Part shown: one piece after another, positions 34,258-43,679 of the stretch
Layout of the letters: every line of letters starts with the position of its first letter
How positions within the stretch are numbered: the first letter of the stretch is position 1
Made by a program: the position numbers and the translations under genes
Assembly: GCF_963664135.1 (NCBI RefSeq)
Contig: NZ_OY760905.1
Location: 1,886,736 to 1,950,735, forward strand
Origin: an uncultured Acetobacterium sp.
GTDB taxonomy: Bacteria > Bacillota > Clostridia > Eubacteriales > Eubacteriaceae
Reading direction: 5' to 3'
DNA: 64,000 nt
The notes under the pieces: model-generated
Databases searched by the model: none
Told to the model about the DNA's origin: nothing
Seen by the model: the letters and a program-made list of their open reading frames with translations, nothing else

Positions 34258-35196
34258 TTACTTCCGCGTGATGGCTTTTTTGGCTGCTTCAACAATATCG
34301 TTGGCGGTTAAACCGTATTTTTCCATCAATGGCGCAACCTTTCCGGATTGTCCGAACAGGTCTTTGACACCAACCCGTTCCAGTGGTACTGGGGCGACAT
34401 CTCCTAAAACTTCAGCCACCGCACCACCTAAGCCGCCCATGATGCTGTGTTCTTCAGCAGTAACAATGGCACCGGTTTGAATGGCGGCATCGAAAATAGC
34501 ATTGACATCAATGGGTTTAATCGAACCCATATTGAGAACCCGAGCCGAAATACCACTTTCTTTCAAAAGTTCAGCCGCCTCCATCGCTGGTCCCACCATC
34601 AGACCAGTAGCAATGATGGTCACATCTTCGCCGCTTTTTAACAACCCAGCTTTTCCCACTTCAAAAACGTAGTCTTCGTCAAATAGCACTGGCACATCAC
34701 TTCGACCTAAACGAATGTAAACGGGCCCGTTAATTGCCAGCGCCGCATCCATCATTTTCTCTGTTTCAACGGCATCTGCCGGTGATAGCACAGTCATGTT
34801 AGGGATCACCCGCATCAGGGCGATATCTTCAATGGATTGGTGAGAGCCACCGTCTTCGCCAACCGAGATCCCGGAATGAGTTAAGGCAATTTTCACATTT
34901 AATTTAGGATAGCAGATACTGTTACGAATAATTTCATAAGCCCGGCCGGCACCAAAAATAGCAAAGGTACTGGCAAATGGTACTTTACCAGCTGTAGCCA
35001 GTCCTGCCGACATGCCCATCAGGTTTGCTTCGGCAATGCCGACATTAAAATGTCGGTCGGGATAAGCTTTTTTAAAAATATTCGTTTTGGTTGCACCCGA
35101 GAGATCCGCATCTAAAACCACCAGGTTTTCGTTCGTTTCGCCCAATTTAACCAGATATTCACCATATGCTTGTCGTGTTGATTTTTTTTCTGCCAT
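34258..35196 (-). CDS. Transketolase, C-terminal subunit
   Basis: A 312-residue protein equal to the second and third domains of transketolase. The pyrimidine-binding domain has ALTHSGISVGEDGGSHQSIE (about 104-123), and the C-terminal domain begins near 190. With the adjacent N-terminal subunit it forms the split transketolase common in anaerobic Firmicutes and archaea, moving two-carbon units among sugar phosphates. It starts 2 bases after the end of the N-terminal subunit gene. Confidence 0.92.
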   Translation of the reverse strand: MAEKKSTRQAYGEYLVKLGETNENLVVLDADLSGATKTNIFKKAYPDRHFNVGIAEANLMGMSAGLATAGKVPFASTFAIFGAGRAYEIIRNSICYPKLNVKIALTHSGISVGEDGGSHQSIEDIALMRVIPNMTVLSPADAVETEKMMDAALAINGPVYIRLGRSDVPVLFDEDYVFEVGKAGLLKSGEDVTIIATGLMVGPAMEAAELLKESGISARVLNMGSIKPIDVNAIFDAAIQTGAIVTAEEHSIMGGLGGAVAEVLGDVAPVPLERVGVKDLFGQSGKVAPLMEKYGLTANDIVEAAKKAITRK

Positions 35197-35198
35197 GA

Positions 35199-36008
35199 TT
35201 ACGCCTCCAATTCCGCTAATGCTTGTTTGACTTCTTCAGCATTCGGGCCTTTTCCATGCCATCCGGCATTGTTTTCCATAAATGAGACACACTTACCTTT
35301 AACCGTTTTGCAAATAATGACGGTTGGTTTATCTTCTGATTTTTTTGCGGCTTCCACAGCGGTTCGCAGTTCATCAAAACTATGTCCATCTTCCACGGTG
35401 ATCACATTCCAACCAAAGGCTTCAAATTTGGCATCAATCGGGAATGGTGACATAACTTCACAGATGGCGCCATCAATCTGAAGATTATTGTTATCCACAA
35501 AAGCAATCAAATTATTCAATTGATAGTGGCTGGCAGCCATTGCGGCTTCCCACACCAGGCCTTCCTGCAATTCGCCGTCGCCCAATAAAACAAAGACCTT
35601 ATGCGCTTTGTTATCGATTTTTCCGGCCAGTGCCATTCCGGCGGCCGCCGAAATTCCCTGTCCCAACGAACCGGTTGACATATCAATCCCAGGTACCTTG
35701 TTCATATCTGGGTGGCCCTGAAGCATGGAGCCAAGTTGTCTTAAATCCTGTAGTTCCTCTCTGGGGAAAAAGCCTTTTGCTGCCAGGGTTGCATAAAGCA
35801 CCGGCGCAGCATGACCCTTTGACAAAACAAAACGATCCCGATCGTCTTTTTGGGGGTTCTTTTCGTCCACATTCATTTGTTCAAAATACAGCAGCGTTAA
35901 AATTTCTGCCGAAGACAATGAACCTCCGGGATGACCTGAGTTTGCTTTACCAATCATTTTTACAATATCTTTACGAATGCCCCTAACGGTTTCTTCTAAA
36001 AATGCCAT
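35199..36008 (-). CDS. Transketolase, N-terminal subunit
   Basis: A 269-residue protein that is the thiamine-diphosphate-binding domain of transketolase. [20 protein letters not shown] (about 20-39) and the TPP motif [15 protein letters not shown] with FVDNNNLQ are visible. The split arrangement with the next gene is typical for this group of bacteria. AAGGAGAATC precedes the ATG. Confidence 0.93.
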   Translation of the reverse strand: MAFLEETVRGIRKDIVKMIGKANSGHPGGSLSSAEILTLLYFEQMNVDEKNPQKDDRDRFVLSKGHAAPVLYATLAAKGFFPREELQDLRQLGSMLQGHPDMNKVPGIDMSTGSLGQGISAAAGMALAGKIDNKAHKVFVLLGDGELQEGLVWEAAMAASHYQLNNLIAFVDNNNLQIDGAICEVMSPFPIDAKFEAFGWNVITVEDGHSFDELRTAVEAAKKSEDKPTVIICKTVKGKCVSFMENNAGWHGKGPNAEEVKQALAELEA

Positions 36009-36037
36009 TTGATTCTCCTTGAGTTTAATAATTTAGT

Positions 36038-36080
36038 TAATTGCGAAAGTACCATGAGCTTTGGGTGCCGTTTCGTAATT
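36038..36080. repeat. Short repeat related to the 41.2-kb element
   Basis: Carries AATTGCGAAAGTACCATGAG followed by CTTTG, matching the right end of the element at 41443-41470 and the 55.6-kb copy. AATTGCGAAA at the left and TTTCGTAATT at the right form an imperfect inverted pair about 40 bases long. It lies between alr and the transketolase genes. Confidence 0.55.
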
Positions 36081-36086
36081 TCCTAT

Positions 36087-37274
36087 TTAATAATTATCAC
36101 AATTTGTGTTTATTTGCCGATCTAAAATGTCCCGGCGGATCGTCTGTGCAACGCCGTCCTTAAGATAGACCCGGGGTACCCGTTTATTCACCATACAGGT
36201 TATCTCATAATTGATGGTTCCCAATGCCTCTGCCAGGATGTCCGCTGAAATATTATTTCCGAAGAGTTCCACTTCGTCATAAAGAGAAACCTCGTCAATG
36301 TCAGTTAAGTCGATCATGCACTGATCCATGCAGATATTGCCAACCACCGGTGCCAGTTGACCCACAATCCAGACCTTGGCGATACCGTTTAGCATCCGGG
36401 TATATCCGTCGGCATAACCGATGGGCAGTGTGCCAATGAGTCGGTTCTCGGTGGCTACAAAATTATTGCCATAGCTCACCGACTCTCCGGGCTGGATCGT
36501 TTTCAGATGAACAATTGTTGATTTCAGAGTCATTACCGGTTTTATATCAATTTTTGACCGATCCACTTCCGTTGAGGGGTAAAGCCCGTAAAGGATAATC
36601 CCCGGGCGCACCATATCAAAATGAACCCCTTCCACATCAAATATTCCGGCACTGTTAGCCATATGTTTAATGGGAATATGAATATTCTTTTCTTCCAGCC
36701 CTGCAGCGACTTGCTGATAACGTTGGACCTGCTCGTTGGTATATCTTTTATCGGTGGCATCCGCCGTTGAAAAATGGCTATATAAGCCCTGGAGTTCAAT
36801 ACCTTCTAATTGACTTATAACTTCAATTTCCTTAGCCGCGTCACGCCAGCCAATGCCAATTCTACCCATGCCAGTATCGATTTTGATATGAATTGGGTGT
36901 CGGATACCTGCTTCCATACAATAATCTGATAATTCCCTGGCAAAATCCAACTGATAAACGCCGGGAATGACATCCCATCGGACCAGATCCGGGATGTGTT
37001 CTTTGGCAGTAAAGCCCAGCAATAAAATCGGTTCGGTGATGCCGCCCTGCCGGAGAGCGATAGCCTCATCAATGAAGGCAACGGCCAACATATCTGCCCC
37101 GGCATCACACAAGGTCCGGGCACATTCCAGACTGCCATGTCCGTAAGCGTCAGCCTTGACAACCCCCAGAATCTTTATATCCGGTCCGACAATCCGGCGT
37201 ATTTCTTCGTAATTGCTTGTCAATGCATCCAGGTCAATTTCCACCCAGGTCGGGCGGAGTGCCAGTTCCTTCAT
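36087..37274 (-). CDS. alr: Alanine racemase
   Basis: A 395-residue PLP enzyme making D-alanine for the cell wall. The PLP lysine is in ILGVVKADAYGHGSLECA near 35-52, and the catalytic Tyr region is LKTIQPGESVSYGNNFVA near 255-272. MGRIGIGW and DMVRPGIILYGLYPS are also family motifs. It follows mtnN by 2 bases in an ispF-mtnN-alr unit. A D-Ala-D-Ala ligase lies about 5 kb away. Confidence 0.94.
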   Translation of the reverse strand: MKELALRPTWVEIDLDALTSNYEEIRRIVGPDIKILGVVKADAYGHGSLECARTLCDAGADMLAVAFIDEAIALRQGGITEPILLLGFTAKEHIPDLVRWDVIPGVYQLDFARELSDYCMEAGIRHPIHIKIDTGMGRIGIGWRDAAKEIEVISQLEGIELQGLYSHFSTADATDKRYTNEQVQRYQQVAAGLEEKNIHIPIKHMANSAGIFDVEGVHFDMVRPGIILYGLYPSTEVDRSKIDIKPVMTLKSTIVHLKTIQPGESVSYGNNFVATENRLIGTLPIGYADGYTRMLNGIAKVWIVGQLAPVVGNICMDQCMIDLTDIDEVSLYDEVELFGNNISADILAEALGTINYEITCMVNKRVPRVYLKDGVAQTIRRDILDRQINTNCDNY

Positions 37275-37276
37275 TC

Positions 37277-37966
37277 TTATGCGACTCCTTTAACCATGCT
37301 CAATACCATGGCTACTCCATTTTTTATTGATGCTTCCAGATTGGCCTTATAATCATCGGTCAGGTTGGCGTCGGCCTTGTCGGACATGGAACGAATAACC
37401 AGGTAAGGAACCTGATTCAGCATGGCTACTTGTCCAACTGCTGCGCCTTCCATTTCCACACAGAGTCCGCCGAATTCCTCCCGGAGTTCTTCTTTAAGTT
37501 TATTGGAATCTACTCCTAAATCAGCCGTCATGATGCGACCGACACGATAGGATGCCTCCAGTTCTTCAGCGGCTGCGACCGCCAGTGCAATCAGCGTCGG
37601 GTCAGCTTTAAAAAAAGTAATATCCATGTTTGGGATTTCGCCGCGCGGATGTCCAAAGGCTCGGGCATCCATATCATATTGGCAACTGTCCTCGGAAATG
37701 ACAATATCACCAATTTCCAGCTCGGGATGAACGGCGCCAGCTACACCAACATGAATGATAGTGGTTACCTTAAAAACATCAATCAAAACCTGGGTACACA
37801 TCGCTGCATTGACTTTCCCAATGCCACTTTTCACCGCAACTACTTCTTTTCCGTTGAGTTTTCCTTTGAAAAAGGTCATCCCCCCGTGGTGGATCTTGAT
37901 TCCATCCTCCATCGCAGACTTGATGTCACGAACCTCACTGTCCATGGCTGCAATAATTCCGATCAT
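37277..37966 (-). CDS. mtnN: 5'-methylthioadenosine/S-adenosylhomocysteine nucleosidase
   Basis: A 229-residue nucleosidase that cleaves MTA and SAH. IGIIAAMDSEVRDIKSAM at the start, CVEMEGAAVGQVAMLNQVPY near 170-190 with the catalytic Glu region, and VIRSMSDKADAN are diagnostic. Its ATG overlaps the ispF stop by one base (TAATG) and it abuts alr. Confidence 0.94.
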   Translation of the reverse strand: MIGIIAAMDSEVRDIKSAMEDGIKIHHGGMTFFKGKLNGKEVVAVKSGIGKVNAAMCTQVLIDVFKVTTIIHVGVAGAVHPELEIGDIVISEDSCQYDMDARAFGHPRGEIPNMDITFFKADPTLIALAVAAAEELEASYRVGRIMTADLGVDSNKLKEELREEFGGLCVEMEGAAVGQVAMLNQVPYLVIRSMSDKADANLTDDYKANLEASIKNGVAMVLSMVKGVA

Positions 37967-38451
37967 TATATTATTTCTCCTTTCACAAGACTCACCACTG
38001 CATTGGCAGCGATTCCCAATTCACTTCCGGTAAAACCCAGACCTTCTTCGGTCGTGGCTTTGATACTGACACGGCCTCCGGATAAATCCAGTGTTCTACT
38101 AATATTTTCGATCATGGTTTCCATATAGGGCTTCAGTTTCGGTGCCTGAGCAATAATGGTTGAATCAATATTATTGATTCGATACCCTTTTTGAGCGATC
38201 AGCTGTCCTACTTTTTTTAGCAGCATTAAACTGTCACAATCTTTATAGGCCTCATCCGTATCCGGGAAATGTTTACCAATATCTCCCAGCGCCAAAGCAC
38301 CTAAAAGCGCATCCATGATCGCATGCACCAGCACATCTGCGTCGGAGTGGCCCAATAGACCTAAAGAGTGTTCTATTTTTACACCGCCTAAAATGAGTGC
38401 TCGACTTTCAACCAGACGATGGACATCATAACCGATCCCTACTCGTATCAT
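37966..38451 (-). CDS. ispF: 2-C-methyl-D-erythritol 2,4-cyclodiphosphate synthase
   Basis: A 161-residue enzyme of the non-mevalonate isoprenoid pathway. The metal ligands are in [11 protein letters not shown] (about 6-16) and the substrate region is [16 protein letters not shown] (about 34-49). Length equals the family norm. First gene of the ispF-mtnN-alr unit. IspD is not in the window. Confidence 0.95.
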   Translation of the reverse strand: MIRVGIGYDVHRLVESRALILGGVKIEHSLGLLGHSDADVLVHAIMDALLGALALGDIGKHFPDTDEAYKDCDSLMLLKKVGQLIAQKGYRINNIDSTIIAQAPKLKPYMETMIENISRTLDLSGGRVSIKATTEEGLGFTGSELGIAANAVVSLVKGEII

Positions 38452-38726
38452 TTTGCTCCTTTCAGCCTGCTTTTCAAATAAATTTAACCATAGTTTCAGC
38501 CATTTGTACAGATTTTTTTAATTTCATTCGCGATAAATTTATTATTCAAATAATTTCAAACGATAAATTTATCAGCTTCTTTATTTTTACAAATGCTAAA
38601 GTGTTAGCCCATTTTTCTTGCGAAACTTCATGTAAAACCAGCCTCGCTTTTTTCTGTCTTATTTGATTCCGACGATTTAAATCATCGGAGTGTTTGTTTA
38701 CTTTAAAATTATAACATAAATAAATC
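38452..38726. other. Gene-free region upstream of ispF
   Basis: About 275 bases of AT-rich sequence. It contains a near-palindrome CCGACGATTTAAATCATCGG at 38669-38688 and a minus-strand TATAAT near 38708-38713 that could belong to the ispF promoter. A 60-codon minus-strand frame lies here but has no ribosome-binding site and begins in a terminator tail, so it is not called. Confidence 0.5.
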
Positions 38727-38786
38727 AAAAAAATGCTACCAAATAGATAACTTTAAAAGAGTCTCAGTTATTTACTTGGTGGCATC
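38727..38786 (-). terminator. Terminator after tcdA
   Basis: Minus-strand arms ATGCCACCAAGTAAATAACT and AGTTATCTATTTGGTAGCAT form a long stem with few mismatches, followed by T7. Confidence 0.8.
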
Positions 38787-38797
38787 ATTCTTAGCAT

Positions 38798-39505
38798 TTA
38801 ATTTTCAGCTGAACGAGTATCTTTTAACAAATCCCGCACCACTTCACCAGCAATAAGAAGTCCCGCCACCGAGGGTACAAAAGCAATACTGCCGGGGGGA
38901 TTTTCTCTGATCATTGGTTCTTCTGATGAATAGAGAACTTTAAGCGATTTAACGCCCCGTTCCCGCAGTTCTTTCCGCATCACTTTGGCCAGCGGACAAA
39001 CCGAGGTTTCATAGATGTCAGTGATGTGAAAACGGCTGGCGTCCATTTTATTTCCGGTTCCCATGCAGCTGATAATTGGAACCTTATTACTCTGGCTTTT
39101 TACCACCAGATCGATTTTTGCTGTTACCATATCTACTGCGTCAATGACATAGTCATAATCCTGAAGATGAAAGTCCTGGGTATTTTCCGGGGTATAGCAT
39201 TTATGCATGGGATGGACAATACAAAGGGGGTTAATGGCAATCAGTCGTCGGGCCATAACCTCGACTTTTTTCTTGCCGATAGTTTTTACATTGGCCATGA
39301 TTTGACGGTTCAGATTGCTGGGTTCAATAATATCCTTATCGACAATGGTTAAAAAACCCACGCCGCTACGAATCAGAGCTTCGGCTACAAAAGAGCCCAC
39401 CCCGCCAACACCGAACAAAATGACGCGCGAATTATTTAGAATTTCCAAACCAGATGTTCCAATTAATTTTTCAGTTCGGTCAAAAATTCCTGATTCTACT
39501 TTCAT
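38798..39505 (-). CDS. tcdA: tRNA threonylcarbamoyladenosine dehydratase (TcdA/CsdL type)
   Basis: A 235-residue E1-like ATPase converting t6A37 of tRNA to its cyclic form. The ATP motif VGGVGSFVAEALIRSGVG (about 33-50), DKDIIEPSNLNRQ (about 56-68) and SCMGTGNKMD (about 144-153) are family marks; VLYSSEEP follows near 190. It follows argS by 2 bases, so both tRNA-related genes share a transcript. Confidence 0.9.
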   Translation of the reverse strand: MKVESGIFDRTEKLIGTSGLEILNNSRVILFGVGGVGSFVAEALIRSGVGFLTIVDKDIIEPSNLNRQIMANVKTIGKKKVEVMARRLIAINPLCIVHPMHKCYTPENTQDFHLQDYDYVIDAVDMVTAKIDLVVKSQSNKVPIISCMGTGNKMDASRFHITDIYETSVCPLAKVMRKELRERGVKSLKVLYSSEEPMIRENPPGSIAFVPSVAGLLIAGEVVRDLLKDTRSAEN

Positions 39506-39507
39506 CT

Positions 39508-41184
39508 TTACATTCTTTCTGGAGCAGATACTCCTAAAATGCTCAACGCATTTTGAATCACTTGTTGGGTTGACTCAATTAATGCAACTCTGGCTTTCAT
39601 TAGCGCTTTATCCTCAACACGAACGTGGCAGGCATTATAAAAACTATGGAATGCTGTGGCCAGATCGATGGCATATCGGGTAATTCGGCTGGGATCCAGT
39701 CTATCTTCGGCAGTCAGAATTTCATCGGGGAAATTAGACAGGATTTCAATCAGGTTCAATTCTTCTTTTTCAACCAACTGGCTGTAATCAAGCGTAATCG
39801 TCTGATCCAGTTCTTCAGTCATCTGGCGAATAATGCTGCAAATTCGTGCATGGGCATACTGAACATAAAACACGGGGTTATCGTTGGATTGCTCAATCGC
39901 CAGATCCAGGTCAAAGTCGAAATGACTGTCTGGTGAACGGAGATTAAAAAAGAATCGGGTAGCATCTACCCCTACCTCATCAATCAAATCAGTTAAGGCG
40001 ATGGCTTTTCCCTGACGTTTTGACATCCGGGCCACTTCACCATTTCTTAGCAGTCTAACCAATTGCATGATGACCACATCAAAATTTTCGGCATTAATTC
40101 CCACCGCCGTTAAAGCGCCTTTAAGTCGAGCCACATGGCCGTGATGATCGGCACCCCAGACATTGATGCAACGATCAAAGCCGCGGTTAATAAACTTGTC
40201 CATATGGTAGGCGATATCGGCCATAAAATAGGTGGGCAGACCATTGGCGCGGATTAATACATCATCCTTATCGGAACCGAAGTCGGTGGCCTTAAACCAC
40301 AAGGCACCCTCCTGTTCGTAGGTGAAACCGCCTTTACCTAAAAGTTCAATGGTCTTCTGAATGGCGCCGCTGTCATATAGGCTTTGTTCCGAAAACCAGA
40401 CATCATAACGGATGCCATAGGCTTCCAGATCGCTTCGCATTTGGGTAAGGTTTTTATTCAAAGCATAATCAATGAGGATCGGTTTTCGTTCTTCCGGTGT
40501 CATTGATCGGTGGACATCACCATTTACTTCAATAAAAACTTTCATATGTTCGGTAATATCTTCGCCCTGATAACCGTCCTCGGGAAAGGGAATCGTTTCG
40601 CCCATTAACTGTCGGTAGCGGGCATCCAGGGAATCCCCAAATTTGACAATCTGGTTCCCGGCGTCGTTGATATAAAACTCCCGTGTTACCTCATAGCCGG
40701 TCCAGTCGGCAACCGCTGCTAAAATATCGCCAATGGCACCACCTCTGGCATTACCCATGTGCATCGGCCCGGTAGGATTGGCGGAAATAAATTCCAGATT
40801 GAATTTTTTACCGGCATTTTTCTGACTCCGGCCATAATCGGCTTTCATGGTTGCCACTTCAGCTAAGACGGCATATTGCCAATACGGTTTCAGCTTGAAG
40901 TTAATAAATCCCGGTCCCGCTATTTCGATGGACTCGATGTAGGTATCTGCTGTGTTCATATTAGCGACTAATGTTTCAGCAATAAAACGGGGTGCTTTTT
41001 TTGTCTGCTTAGGAAGCTGCATGGCAATATTGGTGGAATATTCCCCATGTCCTTTTTCTCTGGGAATTTCCAGAAAAAGATCGGGCATGGTTTCTATGGC
41101 TAGGGTTCCCGATTCCACCACTTGATTAAGGGAGTCTCCAATGATTTGTTTTATTTGTTCGGTGATCTTTTCACGTATGTACAT
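39508..41184 (-). CDS. argS: Arginyl-tRNA synthetase
   Basis: A 558-residue class I synthetase. The HIGH-type motif is PMHMGNARGG (about 130-139); the KMSKS loop is MSKRQGKAI near 390. The N-terminal Add-1 domain (about 1-100) recognises the tRNA D-loop, and the C-terminal DALR domain (about 440-558) begins NDNPVFYVQYAHAR. First gene of the argS-tcdA unit. Confidence 0.95.
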   Translation of the reverse strand: MYIREKITEQIKQIIGDSLNQVVESGTLAIETMPDLFLEIPREKGHGEYSTNIAMQLPKQTKKAPRFIAETLVANMNTADTYIESIEIAGPGFINFKLKPYWQYAVLAEVATMKADYGRSQKNAGKKFNLEFISANPTGPMHMGNARGGAIGDILAAVADWTGYEVTREFYINDAGNQIVKFGDSLDARYRQLMGETIPFPEDGYQGEDITEHMKVFIEVNGDVHRSMTPEERKPILIDYALNKNLTQMRSDLEAYGIRYDVWFSEQSLYDSGAIQKTIELLGKGGFTYEQEGALWFKATDFGSDKDDVLIRANGLPTYFMADIAYHMDKFINRGFDRCINVWGADHHGHVARLKGALTAVGINAENFDVVIMQLVRLLRNGEVARMSKRQGKAIALTDLIDEVGVDATRFFFNLRSPDSHFDFDLDLAIEQSNDNPVFYVQYAHARICSIIRQMTEELDQTITLDYSQLVEKEELNLIEILSNFPDEILTAEDRLDPSRITRYAIDLATAFHSFYNACHVRVEDKALMKARVALIESTQQVIQNALSILGVSAPERM

Positions 41185-41217
41185 CCTTAATTTCCTCTCA
41201 CTATTCTATTTATTTAG

Positions 41218-41470
41218 GCAATTGCGAAACTCATAAACGTCGAACAATAGTTGCTTTGCATTCAGTTTCCACAAACAATTTTGTAATGTGTAGGCGAACA
41301 GGCGATAGCCTGTACGACGTACAGTGTAAAAATTCGCGAAGGCAACGAGCCAATCACAAGCTTGCTTGTAGTTGGCAACTGCTCGCGACAAAGAAGAAAT
41401 TCGCATTGCGATTTCTTCTGGTTGTTTCGTGCGAAACTGGACACAAAGCTCACGGTACTTTCGCAATTGC
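41218..41470. repeat. 253-bp structured repeat with inverted ends
   Basis: Both ends carry the same 14-base sequence in opposite orientation (GCAATTGCGAAACT and GCAATTGCGAAAGT). Inside are hairpins: ACAGGC-gata-GCCTGT at 41298-41313, ACAAGC-tt-GCTTGT at 41356-41369 and AGAAGAAAT/ATTTCTTCT at 41392-41419. Parts recur at 28.4 kb, 36.05 kb and 55.63 kb. It sits between argS and the DUF1934 gene. Short open frames on both strands inside it are not supported as genes. Confidence 0.75.
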
Positions 41471-41487
41471 TTATCGTTGAAATTTAA

Positions 41488-41516
41488 AGGAGAAGTGCGC
41501 CTGGCACTTCTCCTGT
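41488..41516 (-). terminator. Hairpin after the DUF1934 gene
   Basis: Perfect 10-bp stem GGAGAAGTGC/GCACTTCTCC with a 5-base loop; on the minus strand followed by a modest T-rich tract. Confidence 0.55.
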
Positions 41517-41538
41517 TATTGGCATTCCCGCCTCTGGT

Positions 41539-41970
41539 TTATTGGGTAATTTTTATGTTCAGGATATTCTGAGAATTGGTGACGCCTTCAATTTCAATAT
41601 TGTAGTCAATTGATACCTTGGTCGGCTCTTTATCCTCATTATAATTCACAAATACATCCTTGGTTAAAATCCCCATTGTCACATCCCCATATGGGGTGGA
41701 ATACCAGGTCAGGTTTCTTTTACCACGTTCAAATTCCATGATGGAATTGGTCGTTCCCAACCGGATGACCGACACTTTTTGAGCATCAACACAAACCGTG
41801 GTAATTGTTCCTTCCATCCCGGAAACTTCCGATTCCTCATAGGTCACACAGGACCGATCAGCTTCTTTATATAAGGCTCCTTCAGTAAGGAACTCGAGTG
41901 CATCCTTATCTTCTTCATTTTTAACGGTTCCCGAAATGGATAACCATACTTTTTTTCTTTCTTCAGTCAT
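41539..41970 (-). CDS. ywiB: DUF1934 (YwiB-like) beta-barrel protein
   Basis: A 143-residue protein with the DUF1934 pattern: SISGTVKNEEDKDALEFLTE, later YEESEVSGMEGTITTVCVDA, STPYGDVTMGILT and VSIDYNIEIEG. The family is a calycin-like barrel of unknown role, often near argS in Firmicutes, as here. AGGAGGAG precedes the ATG. Confidence 0.85.
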   Translation of the reverse strand: MTEERKKVWLSISGTVKNEEDKDALEFLTEGALYKEADRSCVTYEESEVSGMEGTITTVCVDAQKVSVIRLGTTNSIMEFERGKRNLTWYSTPYGDVTMGILTKDVFVNYNEDKEPTKVSIDYNIEIEGVTNSQNILNIKITQ

Positions 41971-42088
41971 CGGTCTCCTCCTGGAGGTATAATTTCTCTC
42001 CTATTAAACCATTGATGGGTTTTTTTATCAAGAAAAATTATCCTTTTAAGTTTTTATTAGGATTCGGCCTCTTACGAAAACAGAACCC

Positions 42089-43138
42089 TTAAATAGTGAT
42101 CCGTTTACGCTTAGCGGACGCAATAATCAGATCTACAAGTTCTATATACCCAATTCCGGTGGCTTCCCACATTTTTGGGTACATACTTATATTTGTAAAT
42201 CCTGGCAGGGTATTGACTTCATTGATCAAGATGTCATCATTCTCAGTGACAAAGAAATCGACCCGGGATAAACCCGACCCTTCAATGGCCTCAAAGGCCT
42301 TTATGGCATAATTTCTTACTTTTTCGGTGACTTCTTTAGACAAGTTCGCCGGAATGACAACCTGGGAGTCTTCGGTGGCTGAATATTTGGCTTCATAATC
42401 ATAAAATTCTTTTGACGGAATAACCTCGCCGGGAATTGATGCCCGAATCACGCCATCTTGCTCCAGTACTGCACATTCTATTTCTCTACCTTTGACAAAG
42501 GCTTCCAGAATTAATTTATTGTCATAGATAAACGCTTCATCAATGGCGGCGATCAGTTCCTTTTTATCATGGGCTTTGTTAATTCCGACACTTGATCCCA
42601 TATTCGCCGGTTTAACAAAAATCGGGTAGCCCAGCGCTGCTTCAATCTCGGAAATCTTGCCTTCGGCATCCTTTTTCCAGTCGTTTTGTCTGAAATAAAT
42701 ATATTTTCCGGTGGGGATTCCCACACTTTCAAACATGACTTTGGAAAATACCTTATCCATTCCCACTGCCGAGCTTAAAACACCGCAACCCACGTAGGGT
42801 TTGTTCAGCATTTCAAAAACGCCTTGAATGGTCCCATCTTCTCCCATTGGTCCATGAAGAACCGGAAAAAAAACATCAATCTTGGTAATTTCCGGATGGG
42901 AGAAAATTGGAATATCCGGGGTAAGATTGGCCTGATCTTGTTCCCAGGAACCATCTTTGATCTTTTCTGAATCCCCTGAATATAAAAACCATTTGCCTTT
43001 TTTCGATATACCGATGGTGACAATATTGTATTTTTCCCGATCAATGACACCTAATACATTATATGCCGAAACTCGGGATACTTCATGTTCTCCAGATTGT
43101 CCTCCAAAAACCACTCCGATATTGAGTTTATTTTCCAT
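42089..43138 (-). CDS. ddl: D-alanine--D-alanine ligase
   Basis: A 349-residue ATP-grasp ligase joining two D-alanines for peptidoglycan. Start motif NIGVVFGGQSGEHEVSRVSA; HGPMGEDGTIQG (about 95-106) and the ATP-grasp end INEVNTLPGFTNISMYP (about 310-326) are conserved. The long VanA/DdlA-like form is suggested by length. Stands next to a DUF523 gene. Confidence 0.94.
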   Translation of the reverse strand: MENKLNIGVVFGGQSGEHEVSRVSAYNVLGVIDREKYNIVTIGISKKGKWFLYSGDSEKIKDGSWEQDQANLTPDIPIFSHPEITKIDVFFPVLHGPMGEDGTIQGVFEMLNKPYVGCGVLSSAVGMDKVFSKVMFESVGIPTGKYIYFRQNDWKKDAEGKISEIEAALGYPIFVKPANMGSSVGINKAHDKKELIAAIDEAFIYDNKLILEAFVKGREIECAVLEQDGVIRASIPGEVIPSKEFYDYEAKYSATEDSQVVIPANLSKEVTEKVRNYAIKAFEAIEGSGLSRVDFFVTENDDILINEVNTLPGFTNISMYPKMWEATGIGYIELVDLIIASAKRKRITI

Positions 43139-43177
43139 ACTAAATCCTCACTTTTCTTTTTAGAGATCTCGATCTGT

Positions 43178-43669
43178 TTATTTGATACATTCCAAAAAAT
43201 CTGCTTCGGTGATAACCCGAATCCCATTTGCCTTCAATAAAGCCGCTGCGATGCCATCCCCATCAACCAGATTATTGCTAAAGGTGCCATCATATATTTT
43301 TCCGCAGCCACAGGAAGGACTTTTGCTTTTTAAAATTGCTATTTTCGCTCCGGATGTCCGGGCGGTGTCCAGGGTTCGCTGAGCTCCAAGGGCATAAATT
43401 TCTGTTAGATCTGCTTCTTTTTCACTGCGCACTTTTCGTTCTCCGTCAACGATAACGATTTCCGCCCGGTCTCTGGGAATCGGCATGGTTGCCAAGACCT
43501 CTGGACAAATAGGAATAGCTTGCCCCTGAAGAAAAAGCTGACGTAGTTCATCAACAGGGTGAGCTTTTCCCTCATAATTAATCTTCATTCCCAATAAACA
43601 GCTTGAGACTAAAATCTTTTTTTTCTTTTCCATTGCTTCTTTTAAACAAGTAAAATCTTTCTGATTCAT
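43178..43669 (-). CDS. DUF523 family protein
   Basis: About 163 residues. ILVSSCLLGMKINYEGKAHP is the family start, CPEVLATMPIPRDRAEI the next, and SKSPSCGCGKIYDG carries the conserved cysteines. ATG 43669 follows GAGGGGAA. The upstream gene end overlaps the longer alternative start. Proteins of this family bind a metal or modify small thiols, with no proven activity. Confidence 0.85.
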   Translation of the reverse strand: MNQKDFTCLKEAMEKKKKILVSSCLLGMKINYEGKAHPVDELRQLFLQGQAIPICPEVLATMPIPRDRAEIVIVDGERKVRSEKEADLTEIYALGAQRTLDTARTSGAKIAILKSKSPSCGCGKIYDGTFSNNLVDGDGIAAALLKANGIRVITEADFLECIK

Positions 43670-43679
43670 GTTCTTCCCC

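Noticed and set aside
38546..38728. 60-codon minus-strand frame upstream of ispF
   Set aside because: It starts inside the T tract of the tcdA terminator without a ribosome-binding site.
41218..41470. CRISPR array at the structured repeat
   Set aside because: There is no regular repeat-spacer pattern; the hairpins differ from each other in sequence.
41206..41572. Several overlapping open frames on both strands between argS and the DUF1934 gene
   Set aside because: They run through the hairpins of a repeat element and show no ribosome-binding sites or known motifs.
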